Positions 1 through 9,422 of a stretch of DNA of 64,000 nucleotides are shown in pieces (position 1 is the stretch's first letter; each line of letters begins with the position of its first letter). The DNA lies in assembly GCA_018402305.1 (NCBI GenBank), contig JAGYJE010000015.1, forward strand, positions 1 through 64,000, written 5' to 3'. Made by a program: the position numbers and the translations under genes. The notes under the pieces are model-generated. The model was not told the DNA's origin and did no database searches. It saw nothing but the letters and a program-made list of their open reading frames with translations. The stretch comes from Puniceicoccaceae bacterium (GTDB taxonomy: Bacteria; Verrucomicrobiota; Verrucomicrobiia; Opitutales; Coraliomargaritaceae).

Positions 1-236
1 TTCAAAACGCATTGATCCATAAAGTGGCGACGGTAGTCATCGATGAGAAATTGGGCCGCCGCATGGCGAGACTGCATGAGTTGCGTGTGACTGGCAGTAT
101 CGGCATTCTGGTGAAAGCTTCGAAGGCGCGGCTCATTCCTGATTTAAATGACTGTTTCAATCGGATGCGTGAAAAAGGCGTATGGATCAGTGAAACGCTC
201 CAGGAACAGGCACTCCATGCAGCTAGATCGAATTGA
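1..236 (+). CDS. DUF3368 PIN-like protein, C-terminal part (cut by window edge)
   Basis: The frame is open from the left edge to a TGA at 234-236, so the start lies outside the window. The visible 75 or so residues match the C-terminal part of DUF3368 proteins: an acidic VVIDEKLGRRMA strand, the LRVTGSIGILVKA core, KARLIPDL, and a closing GVWISETLQEQAL helix. Members of this family are PIN-related and usually act as the toxin of a type II pair beside a UPF0175-like antitoxin, which would lie to the left and cannot be seen. The first in-window TTG at 12 is probably not the true start, because the conserved fold continues upstream of it. Whether the full gene is intact cannot be judged. Confidence 0.7.
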   Translation, partial: QNALIHKVATVVIDEKLGRRMARLHELRVTGSIGILVKASKARLIPDLNDCFNRMREKGVWISETLQEQALHAARSN

Positions 237-1148
237 CTTCGCGCACCTTCGCGCCCCAGTTTCATTCCCTCAAGTCTTCCTCCTTCGCCCTGCGGGACTA
301 GGGGCTTCCCGTTGCGACGCCCGCTCGAGACGGCGGACAGGCAGGTCTCACTTCAGGTTGTTCCGGTTAGCTATGCGCCCGGTCTTGTCGCTTCGCTCGG
401 AACAGGTTTCAAAAATCCTCCGCACCGGCAAGATGCCGCTGCTCCTTTTGCTCTATTGATTGTCGATATTTTCGGCGAGGTGCCCCCAAAACGGAGCCAG
501 GGCAGGATGCCCTGGGCTGAGCCAGAGAGTCGGTAATTTTAATTTTTACGAAGCGACCCCTTTTTCAGGCCCTGCGGGACTAGGGGCTTCCCGTTGCGAC
601 GCCCGCTCGAGACAACAGACAGGCAGGTCTCAGGTCTCAAGTCTCAGGTCTCAGGAGTCAGGAGTCAGGAGTCAGCCCCTCCTCAACCACCCACCACTCA
701 ACCACCCACCCTCGATCGGCTTCTCGCCTTAAACGGGCAGGTTGGCGGGAAAACATGGTAAATTGAACTGGTGCCCATTTGCGGCCCAATGGGAAGCAGC
801 CATAAATATCTCAATATACGGAATGACCCCTTTTAGCTCCTATTGATTGTCGATATTCTCGGCGAGGTGCCCCCCAAAACGGAGCCAGGGCATCCTGCCC
901 TGGGATGACCAATAGGTAGGGCCGAAAAGACGGAAACACACTTCTCCGAAGTATTGCTTAAATCCACCGGCAAGATGCCGCTGCTCCTTTTGCTCTATTG
1001 ATTGTCGATATTCTCGGCGAGGTGCCCTTCAAACGGAGCCAGGGCATCCTGCCCTGGGCTTGCCCAGAGAGTTGGTAATTTTAATTTTTACGAAGCGACC
1101 CCTTTTTCAGGCCTTACGAAGCGACCCCTTTTTCAGGCCCGGATAGGG
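237..1148. repeat. Gene-free region of decayed, repeated intergenic modules
   Basis: No credible gene is visible in these 900 bases. A 44-bp block at 287-330 recurs at 569-612. A module of about 147 bp at 424-570 (starting accggcaagatgccgc, ending in a GACCCCTTTTT motif) recurs at 966-1112, with a partial third copy at about 838-905. Each module contains a hairpin built on CCAGGGCA/TGCCCTGG. The tail ACGAAGCGACCCCTTTTTC is repeated in tandem at 1089-1139 and resembles the ACGAAATGACCCCTTTT motif near the decayed Y1 transposase at 41.2-42.0 kb. Short runs based on ggtctca and ggagtca occur at 630-675. This looks like accumulated non-autonomous repeat debris. Confidence 0.6.
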
Positions 1149-1631
1149 TTAGGCGTATTCGCGTTGTAAATAGTCGATGAGTGAGGGGATCGCCTCGGCC
1201 ATGGCATCCATGCAAGCGGCGTAGGCTGCGAAGTTTTGGCCGAAGGGGTCGGGGATCTCGATGTCGTGGTCCGGCCCCATGAACTCCCGGAAGAGATGCA
1301 GGCGCCCGGGTAGATTCGTGTGGTAGTGCTGGAGGATGTCGAGGTGCGACTGCGTCATCCCCAGAATCAGGAATGCCCGGTCAATCAGGTCTTGCGTGAC
1401 GGGTTGGCTCTTGTGGCAGCTCAAGTCCAATTGGACCTTCTTGAGCGAGGCCACCGAGTTGGTCGAGGCCGGATCCCCGTAGCCCGCCGCGACGCCTGCC
1501 GAGACGACTTCGATTTGATTGAGCGGCTCCGCCTGAGCGGCGAGGGCGTGTTGCAGCAGTTTTTCCGCCATCGGGCTACGGCAGATGTTGCCCGTGCAGA
1601 TGGTGAGGATCAAATTGCGAGGTTCGGCCAT
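1149..1631 (-). CDS. Low-molecular-weight protein tyrosine phosphatase
   Basis: A 160-residue cytosolic phosphatase of the LMW-PTP/arsenate-reductase-like fold. The P-loop CTGNICRS at residues 12-19 supplies the nucleophilic cysteine (Cys12) and the phosphate-binding arginine (Arg18). The IPDPFGQ motif near residue 128 carries the general-acid aspartate. Length is typical for the family. Relatives either counteract tyrosine kinases of exopolysaccharide export or act on metabolic phosphates. No kinase or polysaccharide export gene is adjacent, so the substrate is unknown. The gene is divergent from the DUF4126 gene, and the 110 bp between them must hold both promoters. Confidence 0.88.
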   Translation of the reverse strand: MAEPRNLILTICTGNICRSPMAEKLLQHALAAQAEPLNQIEVVSAGVAAGYGDPASTNSVASLKKVQLDLSCHKSQPVTQDLIDRAFLILGMTQSHLDILQHYHTNLPGRLHLFREFMGPDHDIEIPDPFGQNFAAYAACMDAMAEAIPSLIDYLQREYA

Positions 1632-1743
1632 TGATTAAGAAACTGTCGGTATTCTGGCTTTTGTAAAGCTACAAGCAGGCATTCGTTTCATCTAAACTCT
1701 ATGCTTCCCGTGAGGCGAAGATGTCTTTAGTCTCCAGCGCATA

Positions 1744-2400
1744 ATGAACGAATTGGTCGCTATTTTCGCAGGCGTTGGATTGGCTGCTGCCTGTGGCTTT
1801 CGGGTCTTTGTGCCCCTTTTTATAGCCAGTCTCGCGGCCAACACGGGGGTCGAGGCCTACAGCGGTATGGACTTCCAGGCCTTGCTCGGTACGGATTTCG
1901 AATGGCTGGGGAGCACGCCGGTGACGATTGCGCTGGGTGTGGCTACGGTTTTGGAGATCGGCAGCTACTACATACCCTGGCTGGATAACGCGCTGGATAC
2001 GGTGGCGACGCCGGCTGCAGTGGTCGCCGGGACCTTTATTTCCGGTGCCATGCTTCCCGAGTTTATGGGGGACGATGCCCTGAAGTGGATCGTCGCCGCA
2101 ATCATGGGGGGCGGCACGGCCGGTGTCGTGCAGGGTGCATCCGTCATCACGCGGGGCGCATCGACTGTATCAACCGGGGGGCTGGGCAATCCGGCGGTGT
2201 CGACCGCAGAACTCGGGGGCTCTGTCTTGACCGCGGGTCTGGCAATTATGCTTCCTATCGTGGCGGCCATTCTTGTACTGGTCATGCTGGTCTTTTTTAT
2301 CCGCACGATTGTTCGATACTTCTCGACTCGTGCCAAACGTAAGCAAGCGGCGGCGAGCGTGGCCGAGTCGGAGGCTTCCGGGCCGCCGCAGGTTGATTAA
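1744..2400 (+). CDS. DUF4126 integral membrane protein
   Basis: A 218-residue protein with the DUF4126 signature: an N-terminal GVGLAAACGFRVFVPLF segment, a central EIGSYYIPWLDNALD motif and several glycine/alanine-rich membrane segments. A strongly hydrophobic helix near residues 170-190 precedes a short basic tail. The family is widespread and membrane-embedded but has no established function. The stop at 2400 lies nine bases before the menA start, so the two genes are probably co-transcribed. The start at 1744 gives a natural N terminus without extra residues. Confidence 0.82.
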   Translation: MNELVAIFAGVGLAAACGFRVFVPLFIASLAANTGVEAYSGMDFQALLGTDFEWLGSTPVTIALGVATVLEIGSYYIPWLDNALDTVATPAAVVAGTFISGAMLPEFMGDDALKWIVAAIMGGGTAGVVQGASVITRGASTVSTGGLGNPAVSTAELGGSVLTAGLAIMLPIVAAILVLVMLVFFIRTIVRYFSTRAKRKQAAASVAESEASGPPQVD

Positions 2401-2409
2401 TCGACTCGA

Positions 2410-3306
2410 ATGGGCACACCTCGCAGCTCCCGCGCTCTCCATGTCTGGCTTGAAGCGACCCGGCCGAAGACCTTGCCGGCGGCGGTGGCACCGGTGTTGC
2501 TGGGGTCGGCCTTGGCCTGGGCGGACGCCGCTTTTCAACTGCTGCCCGCCCTGATTTGTCTGGTCTTTGCCCTCCTCATCCAGATCGGCACGAATTTCGC
2601 CAATGACTATCTCGACGGCGTGCGGGGCACGGATACCGAGGCACGCCTCGGGCCGCAACGGGCCGTCGCTAGTGGGCAGGTGGCACCTGCAGTCATGCGT
2701 GGGGCCGCGCTGGGGGTTTTGCTTTTGGCCTTTTGTCTGGGCCTCAGCTTGGTTTATTTCGGCGGCTGGTGGCTGCTTTGGGTCGGTGTGGCCAGCGTGA
2801 TCTGTGCTTGGATCTACACCGGCGGTCCATTTCCGCTGGCCTATAATGGGCTGGGTGACGTCTTTGTCGTGCTCTTCTTCGGTGTCATCGCAGTGGGCTG
2901 CACACACTACGTGCAGTCCGGCTATCTGCTAGGCGAGGCAGTTGTGCTCGGTGTGGCCTGTGGGCTGGTGGTCAATAATATCCTCGTGGTGAATAACTAT
3001 CGGGATATCGAGGAAGACCGGCAGGCGAATAAGCGAACGCTCGTGGTTTTGCTGGGGCGGCGCTGTGCGCTCTTGCAGTATGGGTTGTCGCTGCTCTTTG
3101 CGGTCGCGGTGCTCGGCTGGTTTGCCTGGAAGGGCTACGGGGCCTCCGTTGTGTTAGGCGTCCTGCCGCTTGTTCTCGGCGCTCGACAAATGCTTCGCTT
3201 GAAACAGGCCGTCAGCGCGGAGGATTACTTGGCCTCACTCAAGGGGACAGCCCTGGTGGTTGTTGGCTTCAGCGTGTTCACTTCGTTCGGGCTGTTCATG
3301 GGATGA
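2410..3306 (+). CDS. menA: 1,4-dihydroxy-2-naphthoate polyprenyltransferase
   Basis: A 298-residue UbiA-superfamily integral membrane prenyltransferase that attaches the isoprenoid chain to DHNA in menaquinone synthesis. The first Asp-rich motif appears as NFANDYLDG at residues 62-70. The second Asp-containing motif, NNYRDIEED, lies near residue 200 in the conserved position. The N-terminal LEATRPKTLPAA stretch is typical of MenA rather than UbiA. About eight hydrophobic segments are visible. It follows the DUF4126 gene closely. No other men genes are in the window, so the assignment rests on the family signature alone. Confidence 0.9.
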   Translation: MGTPRSSRALHVWLEATRPKTLPAAVAPVLLGSALAWADAAFQLLPALICLVFALLIQIGTNFANDYLDGVRGTDTEARLGPQRAVASGQVAPAVMRGAALGVLLLAFCLGLSLVYFGGWWLLWVGVASVICAWIYTGGPFPLAYNGLGDVFVVLFFGVIAVGCTHYVQSGYLLGEAVVLGVACGLVVNNILVVNNYRDIEEDRQANKRTLVVLLGRRCALLQYGLSLLFAVAVLGWFAWKGYGASVVLGVLPLVLGARQMLRLKQAVSAEDYLASLKGTALVVVGFSVFTSFGLFMG

Positions 3307-3376
3307 AAACACGCGTCTCCATTAAATCACCAGATTCTTGAGGCGCCCAGATCGGAAAGTGGCGCATCGGTTTTAA

Positions 3377-3619
3377 TCAGAGGCCCCACTCGTCTAATTC
3401 ACCGGCGCCCATGGGAGCGAAGGCGGCGTCTGGAATCTTAACCGGCTTGTCCATGACCTCTCCGACTCTCGGGCGCCGAGCCACATTCGGAGAAGAAAAA
3501 GCGACGAGTTTTGCCAGCGGTTTACGGCCCCGGGTTATGATAATCGTTTCCCCCTCACTAACCTCCTTTAAGTATCGGGAGAGGTGGGTTTTTGCTTCGT
3601 GGGTGGCAATCGTTTTCAT
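3377..3619 (-). CDS. Phd/YefM-type antitoxin without a visible toxin
   Basis: An 80-residue protein with the classic Phd/YefM N-terminal DNA-binding fold (MKTIATHEAKTHLSRYLKEV, then GETIIITRGRKPLAKL). The C-terminal tail, which in this family wraps the toxin, ends DEWGL. Normally a PIN or Doc toxin gene overlaps or follows immediately. Here only 70 bp separate the stop from the 3' end of menA on the other strand, leaving no room for a toxin. The antitoxin therefore looks orphaned, through loss of the partner or by acting in trans. The region upstream of the start is AT-rich and probably holds the promoter. Confidence 0.85.
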   Translation of the reverse strand: MKTIATHEAKTHLSRYLKEVSEGETIIITRGRKPLAKLVAFSSPNVARRPRVGEVMDKPVKIPDAAFAPMGAGELDEWGL

Positions 3620-3715
3620 TTGATGAGGTAAATAAACTTAGTCTACTTAGTCAATATCTATGTATCTTGCAAGGAAACGTGTCGGTTTCAGATCGATTCG
3701 GTCTAAACGATCCAG

Positions 3716-4594
3716 CTAACTAGGGATGAATCCGGCGCGGGCTGCGGCGAAAAGGTATTGTTGCGCATAGCCGGCGGCGGGTCCGAAATGAATCCGTGCA
3801 AAATCCTGTAGCTGGGGGAGTTTCCAGGCTTCGAGCTGGTAGGCGCGGATCAGGATTTTTTCAACCCAGGTGTCGATGGGGAAGGCTTCGAGGCGGCCGC
3901 CGCCGAAAAGCAGCACGCAGTCGGCGATTTTTCGTCCAACTCCTGGAAGTTCGAGGAGGCGGGCGCGGGCCTCCTCGGTGGGGGCGGCTTCGGTTGCTTC
4001 GAGCCAGCCGGGGCGCTCGGCGAGGAACTGGGCTGTCTGATAAATATAGCGCGCACGGTAGCCGAGCTTCGCGGCGCGCAGGGGCGCCTCTCCGGCGTCT
4101 GCGATTACCGACCAACTGGGGAGGGCATGGCTTCCGTCTGGCAGGGGTTCGCCCAGTTCGCGGGCCACGGTCTCACAGATCGCCTTAATCTGGGGGATTT
4201 GCTTAGTCGATGAGCAGAGGAATCCAAAGAGGGTCTCGCCGAAAGGTTGGCGCAGGATGCGCAGTCCGCGAAAGTGGTGAACGGCGGCGGCGAGGACCGG
4301 GTCGCTCCGCCAGGGAAGGGCGTCGGTCAGGGCTTCGAAGTCGGTCCCGCAGGCGAAGTAGGTCTTCAGGGCAAGCCGGGTTTCAACTGGATCCACTCCG
4401 GTTGGCGCGGCGTAGTCCACCTGTCCGCTGCGCGGGCGAAGCCGCACTACGTTGCGCCCCCAGCGTCCCTCAAAGCACTCGCCCTTGCGCTGCCAGCGAA
4501 AGGCTTGCCCGCCGTCGAGTGTTTCCGCAAAAGACACCGCAGTGAAGCGGGGGGCGTCGGACCAAACCTGCCAGTTGCCGAAGGTTGGCGGCAT
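3716..4594 (-). CDS. OGG-type 8-oxoguanine DNA glycosylase/AP lyase
   Basis: A 292-residue base-excision repair enzyme of the HhH-GPD superfamily, closest to the OGG1 branch. The N-terminal OGG domain contains DGGQAFRWQR at residues 27-36. The helix-hairpin-helix reads LPGVGRKIADCVLLF at 216-230, where Lys222 is the Schiff-base residue. Asp241 in FPIDTWVEK is the conserved catalytic acid. The GYRARYI stretch at 179-185 also fits the family. The start at 4594 lies six bases after the stop of the upstream lipoprotein gene, so the two are probably co-transcribed. A general DNA-3-methyladenine glycosylase II role is less likely because of the OGG N domain. Confidence 0.88.
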   Translation of the reverse strand: MPPTFGNWQVWSDAPRFTAVSFAETLDGGQAFRWQRKGECFEGRWGRNVVRLRPRSGQVDYAAPTGVDPVETRLALKTYFACGTDFEALTDALPWRSDPVLAAAVHHFRGLRILRQPFGETLFGFLCSSTKQIPQIKAICETVARELGEPLPDGSHALPSWSVIADAGEAPLRAAKLGYRARYIYQTAQFLAERPGWLEATEAAPTEEARARLLELPGVGRKIADCVLLFGGGRLEAFPIDTWVEKILIRAYQLEAWKLPQLQDFARIHFGPAAGYAQQYLFAAARAGFIPS

Positions 4595-4600
4595 TAGTCT

Positions 4601-5083
4601 CTACTGGCTCCAGAGAAAGCTTTGCGATGCGCCGAGCGTGTTGCCGTTGGGGCCGCGTATCGTGAATCGCCAGGCGGCTGGAATCGCGCTGGCGTCGGGC
4701 CAGTCGCTGCCGGTTAATCCCACGAAGAGCTCCCTTGTTTTGGGACGTCGGTTGGGGAGGGTGAACTCGTAGCTTTTCGGCTCGACCGAGTCGGGGCCGA
4801 AAAACTCGCCCACGATGGTGGTCCCTTTGGGCAGGCGCCTTACGTTCTCGTCGAGAATCAGCGTAAAGTAATAACCGCTCTTTGCGCCGGGCGAACTCCG
4901 CAGGAAGATGCGGTCCCCCTGGACCTCCTGCCCGGTGAAATACTCACTGGCCCGGGTCAATGCATCCGCTTCGATATAGCGGGGCTTGATCTCCTTGATT
5001 TCCACCGAGGTCAGGGCGGTCTTGGGCGTCGAAGCGCAGGCGGTCAAGAGGAGGCAGGCGAAAGCGGAAAGGAGGCAGCGCAT
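4601..5083 (-). CDS. Putative lipoprotein of unknown function
   Basis: A 160-residue protein with a signal peptide (MRCLLSAFACLLLTAC) ending in the lipobox LTAC, so it is predicted to be lipid-anchored. I recognise no functional domain. The mature part begins with a Ser/Thr-rich linker, then a mixed beta-like region containing a TGQEVQGDRIFLRSSP stretch. The ATG at 5083 is preferred over an upstream one because it places the signal peptide at the N terminus. The gene precedes the OGG glycosylase with six bases between, which suggests a transcript but not a shared function. Confidence 0.65.
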   Translation of the reverse strand: MRCLLSAFACLLLTACASTPKTALTSVEIKEIKPRYIEADALTRASEYFTGQEVQGDRIFLRSSPGAKSGYYFTLILDENVRRLPKGTTIVGEFFGPDSVEPKSYEFTLPNRRPKTRELFVGLTGSDWPDASAIPAAWRFTIRGPNGNTLGASQSFLWSQ

Positions 5084-5239
5084 GATGTGGAGATTCGTGA
5101 GTGGTCGGCGCTTGTCAAGTTTGCACCCCATTACTCTTTCGCTACCGGGGGGCCTCTGCGTTGCTCTCTGCGTCCTCGGCGACCTCTGCGGTTAAAACTA
5201 CGTTGGTTGGGCGGTGATGGGTTGGATTTTTGCATAGCT
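5084..5239. repeat. Short intergenic tract of CTCTGCG-type repeats
   Basis: The stretch at about 5151-5197 consists of iterated CTCTGCG, TCCTCGGCG and ACCTCTGCGG units. The same style of sequence appears once more, decayed, near 42000 (CTGCGCCTCTGCGCGAG) and near 18145. It has no coding or clear hairpin character. The rest of the gap between mutL and the lipoprotein gene shows nothing else. Confidence 0.4.
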
Positions 5240-7081
5240 TCAGTCGCCTCCAAATCGTCGGGCCCATTCGGCCCAGCTGATTTCGCTGAAAGTGGGTTTC
5301 CCTGAGGGCGCGGTGTGTGGTATCTGGCAGGCGAGCAAGGCCTCGGCGAGTTGTTGCACCGCGGCATCGCTCAGGCTGTCGCTTTGGCGGTAGCTGCCCT
5401 CCACCGCGAGCCGGGCCACGGCCTCCCAGATCAGCTCTCGTTGTTTGCGCGAGCCCCCGCGCTGGCGGAGCAGGTCGATCATGTCGCGGACAAAGCTCTC
5501 GGCCTGTTCGGGCTCCAGCCAAGTCGGCACAGCTTCGATCCGGTAAAAATTGCGCCCAAAGGCCTCGATCTGGAAACCCTGCTGGTTGATGAGGTCACGA
5601 TGCGTCCGCAGCGTCTCGACGGCGAGCGGTTCCAATTCGATGGGATGGGGGATGAGAAGGCGCTGACTGGGCGGGGAACTGCTGGCCTCGTAATCCTTTA
5701 AAATACGTTCGAAACGGACGCGCTGGTCGGCGTGCCGCAGGTGGAGCATGACAAGCCCGCGCGGCGTATCGAACAGCGCGTAGTGCCGTTTGAGTAGTGT
5801 GATCAGACGCCAATCGGGCAGACGCGTTGAGGCATTCGCCTTTTCGGGCGTCGCTTCGGGGGCAGGGGTAGCAGAGTTCGCGGGCCCCGAATCGCTGGGT
5901 CTTTGGGGCTGCGGCGGTTTCGGTGCAGGGACGGCTTGGGCCGGGTTGCCAGTCGCGCGGGGCCGCAGATCCGGCGCGGCGGGTTCGGCTGTTTCGTTCG
6001 GCCGCACCAACGCGGTATTCCCGCCCGGCCGAGCGGGGGCTGCCTGTTCCGGAGGCGGTGCCGCTCGCATCGACTCGGCCGGTTTCGACGCTTGTTCCAG
6101 AGTCTTGGAGATGGCGGCGAGGACGAAACGACGGATGCTGCCCTCATTGCGGAAACGCACCTCGCGCTTGGCCGGGTGCACGTTGACATCGACATCGCGG
6201 GGCTGGATTTCAAGAAAAAGAAAGGCAGGCGGGTAGCGGCCCTTTTGGATGCGGCCGTGGTAGGCGTCGAGCACAGCGAAACCGAGCGTGCGGCTATCGA
6301 CCGGCCTCCGGTTGACCAGGGTGACCAGTTCCCGCCGCGTCGACCGACCCACGCCCGGCTTGGCGGTCAGTCCTGTCAGCCGCAGACCCAGGGCTGCATC
6401 GCTTGCCTCGACCGGAATCAGATCATCCGCCAGACTGCGGCCCCAGATTTCACCGATCCGGTCGCGCAGATCCTCACAGGCCGGGGACTGAAAGACGATC
6501 CGCCCGCCCTCCAGCACGCGGAAGGCCACCTGCGGGTTGGCCACCGCGAAGAGCCGGGAGTTGTAGGTGATGTGCGCGGTCTCGGTGGGGTCCGTTTTGA
6601 GGAACTTGCGCCGGGCGGGCACCGAGTTAAAGAGCTGGGCCACCTCGATGACTGTGCCGACCGGCATCCCGCAGTCCCGCTTCTCAATGAGTTTGCCGCC
6701 GTTGATTTTGATTTCGGTGCCATGCGTCCAGCCCTCCGCCCGGGTGCGCAGGGTGAAGCGGGAGACCGAGGCGATGGAGGGCAAGGCCTCCCCGCGAAAG
6801 CCAAAGCTGGCGATCTCGTTGAGGTCCGCCGCCTCGCGAATCTTACTGGTGGCGTGCCGCTCCAGTGAGAGCAGGGCCTCGTCCGGGCTCATGCCCCGTC
6901 CGTTATCCTCAATCCGAATGTAGGACTTACCCCCGTTGCGAAACTCGATCTCCACTCGCGTGGCGCCGGCATCGATACTGTTTTCCACCAGCTCCTTGAC
7001 CACGGCGACCGGACGCTCGATCACCTCGCCCGCAGCGATTTGGTTGGCGACCCGGTCAGAAAGTATGCGAATGGAAGACAT
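5240..7081 (-). CDS. mutL: DNA mismatch repair protein MutL
   Basis: A 613-residue MutL homologue. The GHKL ATPase domain shows [18 protein letters not shown] near the start, then the N-box [17 protein letters not shown] and the [18 protein letters not shown] motif III. A Pro/Ala-rich linker follows around residues 345-420, then the C-terminal dimerisation domain. The C-terminal part lacks an obvious DQHAxxER endonuclease motif, instead reading [12 protein letters not shown] at that place, so nicking activity is doubtful. The ATG at 7081 was chosen because the family begins within two or three residues of the I-x-x-L-x motif; an upstream in-frame start would add 48 unconserved residues. No mutS is nearby. 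Confidence 0.95.
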   Translation of the reverse strand: MSSIRILSDRVANQIAAGEVIERPVAVVKELVENSIDAGATRVEIEFRNGGKSYIRIEDNGRGMSPDEALLSLERHATSKIREAADLNEIASFGFRGEALPSIASVSRFTLRTRAEGWTHGTEIKINGGKLIEKRDCGMPVGTVIEVAQLFNSVPARRKFLKTDPTETAHITYNSRLFAVANPQVAFRVLEGGRIVFQSPACEDLRDRIGEIWGRSLADDLIPVEASDAALGLRLTGLTAKPGVGRSTRRELVTLVNRRPVDSRTLGFAVLDAYHGRIQKGRYPPAFLFLEIQPRDVDVNVHPAKREVRFRNEGSIRRFVLAAISKTLEQASKPAESMRAAPPPEQAAPARPGGNTALVRPNETAEPAAPDLRPRATGNPAQAVPAPKPPQPQRPSDSGPANSATPAPEATPEKANASTRLPDWRLITLLKRHYALFDTPRGLVMLHLRHADQRVRFERILKDYEASSSPPSQRLLIPHPIELEPLAVETLRTHRDLINQQGFQIEAFGRNFYRIEAVPTWLEPEQAESFVRDMIDLLRQRGGSRKQRELIWEAVARLAVEGSYRQSDSLSDAAVQQLAEALLACQIPHTAPSGKPTFSEISWAEWARRFGGD

Positions 7082-7276
7082 GCAGTTTGGGAACGCTCTA
7101 TTTGTTGAAGCAGAGCGCCCGCGCTGCAACGCTATTTCTGACTCCGTGGATGCCAAACTCGATCCCCGGGGCGTTACCACGGGCTGGTTAGGGTTGGGCG
7201 CGAGTTGGGTGTCAGACTGTTTCACCTCGATGAGCAGCCCGGGTTTGGCGTTGCGTAGGACCAGGATTGCTTGATT

Positions 7277-7320
7277 CTATTTTGGTCCAAGCCAAAATAA
7301 AAGATAGTTTATTTTAGTCC
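7277..7320. promoter_or_regulatory. Palindrome between divergent mutL and DUF255 gene
   Basis: An 8-bp inverted repeat TATTTTGG/CCAAAATA with a six-base loop spans 7278-7299. A related direct repeat, CTATTTTGGTCC at 7277-7288 and TTATTTTAGTCC at 7309-7320, overlaps it. The tract is AT-rich between two GC-rich divergent genes, so it is the likely promoter and operator region. No regulator is identified. Confidence 0.35.
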
Positions 7321-7406
7321 TGCCGGGGGGCACCCTACTTGCAGAAAGACCTTGCCCGTTCAGGCTTCCCGGCGAAACGTAAACGCGACTTCAATCGAGA
7401 CAAGCC

Positions 7407-9413
7407 ATGCCCAACCGACTCTTCGACGAAAACAGCCTTTATTTACGCCAGCACGCGAACAACCCGGTGGATTGGTATGCCTGGGGTCCGGAGGCGATGG
7501 CTGCCGCGGAGGCAGCGGACAAGCCGCTGCTGGTGTCCATCGGCTATTCCGCCTGTCATTGGTGCCATGTCATGGCGCACGAGTGCTTTGAGGACGCCCA
7601 CATCGCGGGCATCATGAACAAGCATTTCATTTGCGTGAAAGTCGACCGCGAAGAGCGTCCGGATGTCGACCAGATCTACATGGAGGCGGTGCAGATGATC
7701 CAGCAACGGGGCGGCTGGCCGCTCAATGTGTTTTGCCTCCCGGACGGTCGGCCGTTCTTTGGCGGCACCTACTTTCCGCCGGAGGACCGGGGGCAGGGCA
7801 TCATCCCCTGGCCGCAGATGTGCATGCGGATCGCGGATTTTTATAAGCGCTCCAAGCCCGAGCTCGTCGAGAATGCCGAGGCCATCCAAAAAAACATCCT
7901 CGCCGCCACGCAGGCTGCGGGTTCCGGCGGGCCCAGCGACGCCTGGGGGGCTGCGTTGCTGGGCGAAGCCGGGCAGGGCATTTGCGGGAATCACGACGAC
8001 CAATACGGCGGCTTCGGTGGCGCTCCGAAATTCCCGCCCGCCATGGCGCTGAACTTTCTTGGAGCCCTGCGGCCATTGGCCGACCCGGAGCTGGCAAAGC
8101 GCATCGGTGAGGTGAGTCGCATCACGCTTCGCGCCATGGCGCATGGTGGCCTCTACGATCAATTCGGCGGCGGCTTTGCCCGCTACAGCGTGGATGCCCA
8201 CTGGCTGATCCCGCACTTCGAAAAAATGCTCTACGATAACGCACTTCTTATCGAGGCCTACACGCGCGGCTGGCTCGATGCCCAAGAGCCGCTCTACGCG
8301 GCGGTCATTGAGGAAACCATCGGCTGGCTGGAGCGTGAAATGTTGTCGCCCGAGGGCGGCTTCTATGCGGCCCTGGACGCGGACAGCGAAGGTGAGGAGG
8401 GCCGCTACTATGTTTGGACGCCGGAAGCGGTTGATGCCGTGCTCGGTCCAGCCCTGGCCCGGGAGGTGCGCGCCGCCTACAACATAACGGGCGAGGGCAA
8501 CTTTGAGCACGGCCAGAGCAACCCGGCTTTGGTCGAGCCTGATTTCGCCGTACGGGCCCGTCTCGCTGGGGCGCGGGAGCAGTTGCGCGCGCACCGTGAA
8601 GCGGAGCGGGTCCCCCCGGGCAAGGATACCAAGATCAGCCTCGCTTGGAATGCCCTGCTCATCCGTGCGCTGGCCGATGCGGGCTATTATTTGAATCGGC
8701 CCGAGTGGCTTCGGCGGGCGCAGCAGGCACTGGATTTTCTTTGGAAATCGCTTGTTCGCGAAACCGCGGACGGCTTGCGGGTTCAATCGGTTTACTACGA
8801 GGATGGCGGTGCCCGGGTGGATGGTTTTTTGCACGACTACGCGCTCCTGGCGGAGGCCTGTCTTGCGGTCGCGGGTAAGATCGACTGGATCGAGCCCGGT
8901 GCCGCAAAGCGCTACGAGGCGTGCGCCCAATCCTGCCTCGACCAGGCGCTCCGCAGTTTCGGGGATCCACACGGCATCGGGTATTATTTCACCGCCGAGG
9001 ATGCAGAGACCCCCGTGGCGCGGCGCAAAGAGTGGTTTGATAACGCCACCCCAGCGGGGAACTCCGTTCTGCTCCATGCCTTGAGCGGGCTCTACGCATT
9101 GACCGGCGAGGGGCGCTACGCCGCCGGGCTGGAAGCCTCGCTGCCGGCCTACACCGACTACGCTCGTAAAGTGGCAGCGGGGATCGCCCACGCTTTGGAA
9201 GCCGCGGCCAGTCATCGCGTCGGCATAGCGGTGGTTACCTTTGGCTCGGGCGTCGATCGACAAGCCCTGCGGGAGGCCCTTGCCGCGAAGCCCTGGCGCC
9301 GCACCTTCGTGCTGGCAAGTGATGCCTTGCCAGACGATGCCCTCCAGGTCTGCCTCGGCACCGAGTGCCATGCCCCCATCCAAAACATGGAAGCCGCCTT
9401 GACCGTTTTTTAA
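7407..9413 (+). CDS. DUF255 thioredoxin-like / glycosidase-fold protein (YyaL/SPATA20 type)
   Basis: A 668-residue protein of the YyaL/SPATA20 family. The N-terminal thioredoxin-like DUF255 domain starts at residue 1 ([21 protein letters not shown]) and has the CHWC active site at residues 50-53 followed by VMAHECFED. The [15 protein letters not shown] and [16 protein letters not shown] motifs are also characteristic. The remaining 450 or so residues form an alpha/alpha toroid resembling N-acylglucosamine 2-epimerases. Biochemical function is not established for the family. The sufU gene begins nine bases downstream, so co-transcription with an Fe-S scaffold gene is likely. Confidence 0.9.
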   Translation: MPNRLFDENSLYLRQHANNPVDWYAWGPEAMAAAEAADKPLLVSIGYSACHWCHVMAHECFEDAHIAGIMNKHFICVKVDREERPDVDQIYMEAVQMIQQRGGWPLNVFCLPDGRPFFGGTYFPPEDRGQGIIPWPQMCMRIADFYKRSKPELVENAEAIQKNILAATQAAGSGGPSDAWGAALLGEAGQGICGNHDDQYGGFGGAPKFPPAMALNFLGALRPLADPELAKRIGEVSRITLRAMAHGGLYDQFGGGFARYSVDAHWLIPHFEKMLYDNALLIEAYTRGWLDAQEPLYAAVIEETIGWLEREMLSPEGGFYAALDADSEGEEGRYYVWTPEAVDAVLGPALAREVRAAYNITGEGNFEHGQSNPALVEPDFAVRARLAGAREQLRAHREAERVPPGKDTKISLAWNALLIRALADAGYYLNRPEWLRRAQQALDFLWKSLVRETADGLRVQSVYYEDGGARVDGFLHDYALLAEACLAVAGKIDWIEPGAAKRYEACAQSCLDQALRSFGDPHGIGYYFTAEDAETPVARRKEWFDNATPAGNSVLLHALSGLYALTGEGRYAAGLEASLPAYTDYARKVAAGIAHALEAAASHRVGIAVVTFGSGVDRQALREALAAKPWRRTFVLASDALPDDALQVCLGTECHAPIQNMEAALTVF

Positions 9414-9422
9414 TTTTGGAAG

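Noticed and set aside
5240-7081. MutL as a clear endonuclease
   Set aside because: The C-terminal domain lacks an obvious DQHAxxER-type motif, so no claim of nicking activity is made.
7277-7320. Riboswitch or transcription attenuator in the mutL/DUF255 gap
   Set aside because: Only a simple short palindrome is present, with no conserved aptamer or terminator.
7443-9383. 646-codon antisense frame opposite the DUF255 gene
   Set aside because: It is a GC-driven shadow of a well-conserved coding gene and has no recognisable domain.
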